Source: Tremella fuciformis (Eukaryota > Basidiomycota > Tremellomycetes > Tremellales > Tremellaceae). Taken from it: DNA of 64,000 nucleotides. Position 1 is the stretch's first letter. The number at the start of each line of letters is the position of its first letter. The stretch lies in NCBI GenBank assembly GCA_032768795.1, contig CP136490.1, positions 3,844,001 to 3,908,000 of the forward strand, in the 5' to 3' direction. A model generated the notes under the pieces. The model ran no database searches. It saw nothing but the letters and a program-made list of their open reading frames with translations, and was not told where the DNA came from. This document shows positions 58,659 through 64,000 of the stretch, one piece after another. A program made the translations under genes and the position numbers.

Positions 58659-61602
58659 ATGGCAGAAGAAGAAGTCGACTGGGAAGTCGACGACGAGTGG
58701 CGGCGGAGGGGACATGTGGAAGACGCCGCTGGGGACGACGACGTCTTGTCTCTCGATGGTCTCAACGAGGACGCGGACACAGAGGGCAGTGAGTTTCCTC
58801 GTTCGTAACCCCCTCGATCCTCTCATAACTCCCATCGATTGATGTTCATCATCTGTTATGCTCGTTGTCTCGGCACTGACTCCATAGCAGCTCGGGCGAC
58901 AAAGGAGCGATCGCCCCTCAAGCCAGCATCACGAGCACCTCCTACCGGTCCGTCGCGCGCTCAGCCACCGACAGGGCCGCGCCGCTCGCTTGCGCGTCCC
59001 AGGCCCTCTGCTCAGGACGAAATAACTTCGAGCACATCGGTGAACCTCGGACCAGCAAGTTCGGGCGGTATACATCAATGCGAGGTGGACAGCAACGCAG
59101 CACGAAGTGCAAACGGTTCGGCTGGTAGGGGAAACGAGGAACAGGACAAGGCTACAGCCAAGGCGAGTCGCGCCTCATACAACATCCTCGACCCGTTTGA
59201 CGTTTCCCGATAGGTCTCGTACAGTGCCACTTCCGCCGAATCAGCAACTATGGACGCGGCCAGTCTCAAAGAGAAGGAGCGCGAAGCTTCGCCACCCTTG
59301 CCTGAAGGGTGGCAGAGGTTCATGTCCGAGACCCATCGCAAGCCGTTCTATTACCACAAGGTGACCAAAAAAACGGTGTGGATCCGTCCCGATGCCACCA
59401 CCGCGGAAGACAGGCCACAGTCTCCTCCCGCTCCTCCACCTCAAGGTCAACAGAGCGTCCCGGTGGCGGCCTCATCTACAGATTCATCCAAGCCAAGCCG
59501 CGCAATTGGGCAAGCCTCAGAGTCTCCTGCGACTGCGTCTCGCCCAAATCACGCGACGGCTCCTCCGCAAGGGCCCAAAGCTAATGATGACGCCGTGGCG
59601 AACTCGTATGGCAGGCCGCAAGACAGACAGATATCACAAGCACCGCCAATGCGGCCTGCGCGGGACTTCGTGCGCGATCAGCCGCCTCAAGGACCTGCAG
59701 GGTGGCGTCCTGACGACCGTGATGTACGAAGGAGGAGAAGCAGGTCTCCTCGCCGAGACGACCCCAAGCGGGTCCGACCGAATGACGCGCGCGAGAGGGG
59801 CGATTCGCCTCCCTTGTCCGCAAGATTGGCTGAAAAGGAGAGGATGAACGAAGCCAGACGTATGTTAACTCTTCACTTTCTTCCAAATCGGGCCCCTTCT
59901 CTACCTTTGGGTCGACCTGCGGAAGGCACGACCTCTTTTGTGCGATAGGAGCGACCCTGTCAGCTACCCGGCGGGTCTGGCTTGAGAAGTGGCCTTTTTG
60001 TTCACCGAGCTGGGATATCGATGTGTCGGCGCATCTGATCATGTGCTCCGAGACCCCTCACTCTGCAGACGCTTTTTTGGCTCGAGGCACAAAATCCGAA
60101 AGTAAGCTTACCTACCGTTTTACCGACAGTCGGATCCCGTCCGCCTCCCCCAGCACTTGCGAACCCTCGAACGGCTCGAGCAATCTCGCCGCCGCGACAT
60201 GCCATGGAGGGATTTCCTTCGGGACCCCGCATAGACGATCGTCGTCGACCAGATCGCGCCGGTCCTGTCAGTCAAGCTGCTTCGCGTGGGCCGCCGGCAA
60301 CTGACCGGCCACAGGCGCCTGCAAGACCGATCATTCGACCTATCTCTCCGCCTCGACCCAATCCCGGACCGGCGCCTCGACAGGCTAACGGCGCGAACAC
60401 TGCGCCGTTGAGGAGCTCCCGATGGGGCTCGGGCTCTAACTCCAATTCACCTACTCCAGCTAGGGCCACGTCCCCGTCGAGGCCTCCCACTGAGAGCAAG
60501 CAGAACACGTCTGATCCAACTCCAGACAGGCAATCTGTCCCTCTGGCACAGAGATTGTCCAGGGCTCCTCAGACGGCCGCTGCGCCAGTTGACGATGCTG
60601 CTGTTAGGAGAGAACGGCTCAAGCGGGAGGCACAAGAGTATGAGGAGAAGCTGAAGCGTTTGCGAGCGGAGGAAGAGGCCTTAGAAAAGGAAGAAGCCGC
60701 CAAGAAAGCCGAGGCTGAGCGACTGGAAAAGGAACGACAGGCCAAGCGAGCCGAAGAAGATCGTCAGCGCCAGCTTGTGCGCGAACCTCCTCGCAGAGAG
60801 GACACCCGTACCGGGTATCCGCCGCGGAGCTCGGGTCGCGAAGAGCTTGACCTGGAGACGAGAGCGAGGCGTGACCGAGAGCGTGCACAGGAAGACCGTC
60901 AAAGGCAACAGGCTAGAGAGGGCAGTCAGAATGGTCCGCTTCCCGTGAGTGGCTCGCAGACATGCTCGAACAGCAAACTCATATTTAGCCGGTTCGAGGG
61001 GACTCGTATCGGCCTTCTCGCCCACCCTCGCCTATACGCAGGACACGCGACGAACTATTTGGTCCTGGTCCTGGGGCTGGAGGTCCCGGGCGGCGACAGG
61101 CTTCGCCTCCGAGGATCCGGCGCCTGACACCCCCTCCCGCACCCTCCGCAAGAGCAGAGGATGCAGCAGTCCGACCGAGATCGCTCGCCGACCGTATACA
61201 ACCACGAGGTGGTGCAAGTGAGAATGGCATGAGGGGACCGCTTGTGAGTAGTTTGGACTCGAAGACTGTCCCGCGTTTACTGCTCGGACTGACAATTTCT
61301 AGAGACCAGAGGCGGATCGCTCTAGTTTTGACGAGCGACCTCGCTCGTTCGATCGGCCCTCGATGCAGCCTGAAAGAATGTCGGCAGGACCTGATTTGCG
61401 CGACAATGGCCGTCCACCGCTCGCTTCACGCATCTCGGACCGAGTTGGAGATCGCCCCTTCCCACCTGTCCATCCGGATCGTGCCCCTGCGAATGCTGGA
61501 AGGGATTGGGAGCGAGACCGGGTGCGGCCCAGAGACTGGGATGATCGCAGGGCTCAGGAGCCTCAAAGGGGTCTTGGCGACAGGTACGGGCCGAGGCGTT
61601 GA
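58659..61602 (+). CDS. WW-domain, Arg/Pro-rich RNA-processing-type protein
   Basis: I cannot give a standard gene name. The first exon encodes an acidic N-terminus (MAEEEVDWEVDDEWRRRG, DDDVLSLDGLNEDADTEG). A GTGAGTTT intron with a NAGNAG acceptor (TAGCAG near 58890) leads to a Ser/Pro-rich exon. A probable GC-AG intron (59163-59213) then leads to MDAASLKEKEREASPPLPEG and a WW domain (LPEGWQRFMSETHRKPFYYH to KKTVWIRP). The rest is disordered: RRRRSRSPRRDDPKRVRPND, then long Pro/Arg-rich runs, a charged coiled coil (AVRRERLKREAQEYEEKLKR to AEEDRQRQL) and Arg-Asp repeats near the end (RDWERDRVRPRDWDDRRAQE). Such WW plus RS composition is typical of splicing or transcription-coupled proteins. If the GC-AG intron is not used, there would be two adjacent genes (58659-59213 and 59250-61602). 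Confidence 0.75.
59163..59213 (+). other. Probable GC-AG intron in the WW-domain gene
   Basis: The sequence AAG|GCGAGT opens a 51-nt segment with a TTTGAC branch 12 bases before its final TAG. Removing it deletes an in-frame TAG at 59211-59213 and keeps the frame, since 51 is a multiple of three. The Ser/Pro-rich exon is thereby joined to the WW-domain exon. No GT donor fits. Confidence 0.6.
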
Positions 61603-61995
61603 TGTCTGAGAGTCTGATTAGTGATCGTCGCATATCCATTACTCGAGTATGCAAGATGTGCAGAGAAATTGAGCATTTGCTGGACTCGAATGTAATCACT
61701 GTGAACCTATACAGGGGGAGTCACCGGAGCATGGCCGAGTGACGTCAGGGACCATCTCCGTGGGTGGCCGCGGGGCTCGGTCGACAAAGGTCACTTGGAG
61801 TTCCGGCGGCAATCTGTCGGTTGTCTGATCTGCAACTTGGGAGTCTGGTCGCAGCAAAGATCCACCACAAGCAACGACCCACTGAGCGGTACATCGACAC
61901 CGTACACTCAAAGCTCGACCGTTGCTGTCAGTCCGTGGACTCGGACGTCTTCGCCAACCGTCGACCGCCACCCCGCCGGGGAGTGCAGATCCAAA
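61603..61995. other. Intergenic region before the coiled-coil gene
   Basis: No independent gene was seen. The downstream ORF has an in-frame ATG at 61795 that would add 67 residues of composition unlike the rest of that protein, so this stretch is taken as terminator plus promoter and 5' leader. Confidence 0.4.
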
Positions 61996-62838
61996 ATGAG
62001 CATCTTCCACAAGAAACGGCCATCCGGGTCCGGGTCGTTGCACAGCAAGACCGACTCGATACCATCACGAGAAGCGCTCACGGCGCCGCATCCCAACTCG
62101 CGCGCCGCCGGGCCGCGCGTGCACGCCCAGGCCGGGGGCATCGGGGTGCAGAAGCTGCTCGAGACGTACGACGACTACCACCACCTCGTCGCGGTCCTCG
62201 AGGCGACCGAGGCGGACCTGCGGGTGAGCGAGGAGCGCGCCGCGCTGGCCGAGCGGGAGCGCGCGCAGCTGGTCGAGGACCTGCAGGACGAGCAGGAGGG
62301 CAGGAAGGCCGACAAGGCCGCGGCGGGCGAGCGGCTCGACGCCGAGGTCGCCGGCCGGAAGGACGATGGCGTCAAGGCCAAGGAGGCGCTGACCGCTGCT
62401 GAGGAGGCGCGCGAGAAGAAAGTGCGCGACGAGCTCGAGCCCAAGATCGCCGACCTGGAGAAACGCCTCGCGGAAGAGAAGGCGGCGCGGGCCAAGGTGC
62501 AGGCCGAGCTGGACGAGCGGCGGGACGGCATGCAGGCGTGGATCGACAAGATGGACACCATACACCGCTCGCGGCGCGCCGCGGTCGACAAGGAGGCGGC
62601 CGCGGCGGCGGAGCGCAAGAAGGCCGACGAGGGGCTGAACGAGCTGCACGAGGGCATCCTCTCGGGCATGCGCGAGTGGGTCGCGGGCAAGAGCGTAGCG
62701 AGTGGGACGCTGGAGCCCAAGGATAAGAAAGCGGCGGCGGCGACCACTACCGCTGGCACGACGACGTCGACTACGCCGTTTGGCGCGAGCAGCGCACCGA
62801 AGAAGGAGAGGGTGTGGGACGAGGAGCTGGGCAGATGA
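61996..62838 (+). CDS. Hypothetical intronless coiled-coil protein
   Basis: I do not recognise a family. The chosen start gives a basic N-terminus (MSIFHKKRPSGSGSLHSKTD). A Gly-containing block (GGIGVQKLLETYDDYHHLVA) follows, then a nearly continuous Ala/Glu/Arg/Lys-rich coiled coil of about 170 residues (LEATEADLRVSEERAALAER to AAAERKKADEGLNELHEGIL). A Thr/Ala-rich linker and a short KKERVWDEELGR end complete it. It is a single exon, unusual beside its intron-rich neighbours, and very GC-rich. Basidiomycete proteins of this build are often poorly conserved. The long antisense frames here reflect the GC-rich codon use. Confidence 0.7.
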   Translation: MSIFHKKRPSGSGSLHSKTDSIPSREALTAPHPNSRAAGPRVHAQAGGIGVQKLLETYDDYHHLVAVLEATEADLRVSEERAALAERERAQLVEDLQDEQEGRKADKAAAGERLDAEVAGRKDDGVKAKEALTAAEEAREKKVRDELEPKIADLEKRLAEEKAARAKVQAELDERRDGMQAWIDKMDTIHRSRRAAVDKEAAAAAERKKADEGLNELHEGILSGMREWVAGKSVASGTLEPKDKKAAAATTTAGTTTSTTPFGASSAPKKERVWDEELGR

Positions 62839-63011
62839 TACCCGTACCGCTGATACCGTGGACTTTGTCGATCTTATAGCTTTCACACTTACACGAGCGA
62901 ATAAATGTACTGCCTATCTGTCTCCCCAAGCTGCTGGACACTCACAACTGAATGACGGATCTGATCGAGGCATTGTCCTGCATGACACAAATATCTACAC
63001 AATCTCTACTC

Positions 63012-64000
63012 TCACCGCCAGCCCGTCTGCCCGTACCGGCCCTCGCCCTGCCCGCCAGGCGCGAGATGGCTATGATCCCCACTACCACTACCCGAGTGCC
63101 CTCCAGTGCTCGCATGCTGATCATCACCCGAGTAATGATCGCCGTCAGCATCCGCATACCGCGCGAGGGCTGTGGCGTCCATCGAGTCTCGTCTGGGATC
63201 GAACAGTGCCGCTCCCGAAGCGTTCGAGCTGACCGTACCGCCGCCCGAAGTCGGCAAGCGTGAGTGTGCGCGGGTCATACGCGGGTCCGCACCGGAGGCA
63301 GACGCGTATGAATCGCGGTTGGGATCGAGGAGATCATGGCGTGATGCATTGGGCGAGCTGGGGTCGAGAGGGAGCGCCAGGGATGACCGGTTCAGTGTCT
63401 CGCGAGCGAGATTGGGGCCATACTGCGCCGCAATTTGACTACATATGAGCTCGACTAGTGGCAGAGGGTCGGAGAGCTTACCTAGCATACTCGTCCATGA
63501 TGACAGCCATTGAGCTCAGATCCAGCCTGTATCTCTTGGGCGTCAAGCCTTTGCCGAAGCGGTAGGTGATGTGGTTGCTGCACAGCAGACTGGCGACGAT
63601 GATCAAGATCTGACTGGGGACCATGCAGAACGAAACGGTGTACCAAATCTCCAGCACCCGGCGCTCGAGATGCATGTATTTGGCTTTGCAACCGGGAAGG
63701 ATGGATCGAGGGTAGCACAGAGCTGACTGGGTCGCCTCGACATACGGTGAGTAATAGCCGCAGCACCGCAGCTACTCGTCAGCTATCGTAAGATAAGGAC
63801 TTCGGTGACTGACAGCATCCTGGATACGCAGTCGACCCTTGGTGCCGAGGTTTCTCGACCACTGCAAGTTGATCTTGCCCTCCAGGTTGAAGGTCCTCTG
63901 CTTATATGTCAAGTAGCCTGGAGCAGCGATGAAGCCAAGGCAAATCCAGAGGAGAAGCGTGTAGACCGCCAAGAAGGCTCGATTGTTGAGCAAGATTCCG
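63012..64000 (-). CDS. Tetraspanin (Tsp2-like), 5' end beyond the window
   Basis: This four-pass membrane protein organises membrane domains; basidiomycete TSP2 types are known. Only the C-terminal part is inside the window. It shows a membrane segment (FLAVYTLLLWICLGFIAAPG), then a large extracellular loop with LQWSRNLGTKGRLRIQDA. Splicing gives LRCCGYYSPYVEATQSALCY, carrying the diagnostic CCG motif with further cysteines, and PGCKAKYMHLERRVLE. The last membrane segment is FCMVPSQILIIVASLLCSNH. A long Ser/Gly/Asp/His-rich cytosolic tail follows (DGDHYSGDDQHASTGGHSGS), ending TGWR. At least two introns are present (near 63440-63480 and 63767-63815). The reading frame is open to the window edge, so the gene is truncated only by the window. 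Confidence 0.82.

Noticed and set aside
62065..62886. 273-residue minus-strand open frame
   Set aside because: Antisense to the coiled-coil gene; its Leu/Arg-rich pattern is the mirror of Glu/Ala/Arg codons in GC-rich DNA.

Overview
The window is nuclear DNA from a GC-rich, intron-dense fungus, most likely a basidiomycete yeast of the Tremellomycetes (a Trichosporonales-like genome is my best guess). Three things point that way. Almost every gene is broken by introns of about 40-60 nt with GTGAGT-like donors and a CTGAC branch site only a few bases before the acceptor AG. ATP-citrate lyase is one fused chain, as in basidiomycetes, and not two genes as in most ascomycetes. A TSP2-like tetraspanin and an Argonaute are also present. 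All exon joins were read by eye from frames and splice signals, so gene spans are firmer than individual splice sites.

Layout. 80-1913 (-): GPI-type aspartic protease. 2472-8831: an apparently autonomous Helitron (rolling-circle transposon). It holds a 1,793-residue Rep-helicase on the minus strand, a convergent small spliced ORF of unknown function on the plus strand, a candidate hairpin-plus-CTAG 3' terminus, and a repeat at the other end. 9746-12036 (+): FGGY carbohydrate kinase. 12526-13622 (+): TLC-domain membrane protein. 14654-19038 (+): Argonaute with a complete DEDH catalytic set and an RGG-rich insertion at the PAZ boundary. 19526-21244 (-): secreted subtilisin. 21567-25034 (+): unrecognised nuclear-type protein, possibly a Red1/SYCP2-like meiotic axis protein. 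25228-26796 (-): Csn12/PCID2-type PCI protein. 27442-31255 (+): ATP-citrate lyase. 31547-34281 (+): Sec2 exchange factor.

The second half is a tight housekeeping run. It holds eIF6 (-), Erv29/SURF4 (+), a hypothetical acidic protein (-), the cohesin regulator Pds5 (+), TFIIIC subunit Tfc4 (-), a GRAM-TBC-EF-hand Rab GAP (-), arginyltransferase Ate1 (-), two divergent short-chain dehydrogenase-like proteins (- and +), pyruvate decarboxylase (+), a WW-domain RS/RGG-rich protein joined by a probable GC-AG intron (+), a coiled-coil hypothetical protein (+) and a tetraspanin cut by the window end (-).

There is no operon logic here. Genes are paired head-to-head over short promoters (subtilase/21567 gene, CSN12/ACL, eIF6/ERV29, hypothetical/PDS5, SDR/SDR). 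The most biologically suggestive juxtaposition is a coding-intact Helitron about 6 kb from a catalytically intact Argonaute. No rRNA, tRNA or CRISPR was recognised.
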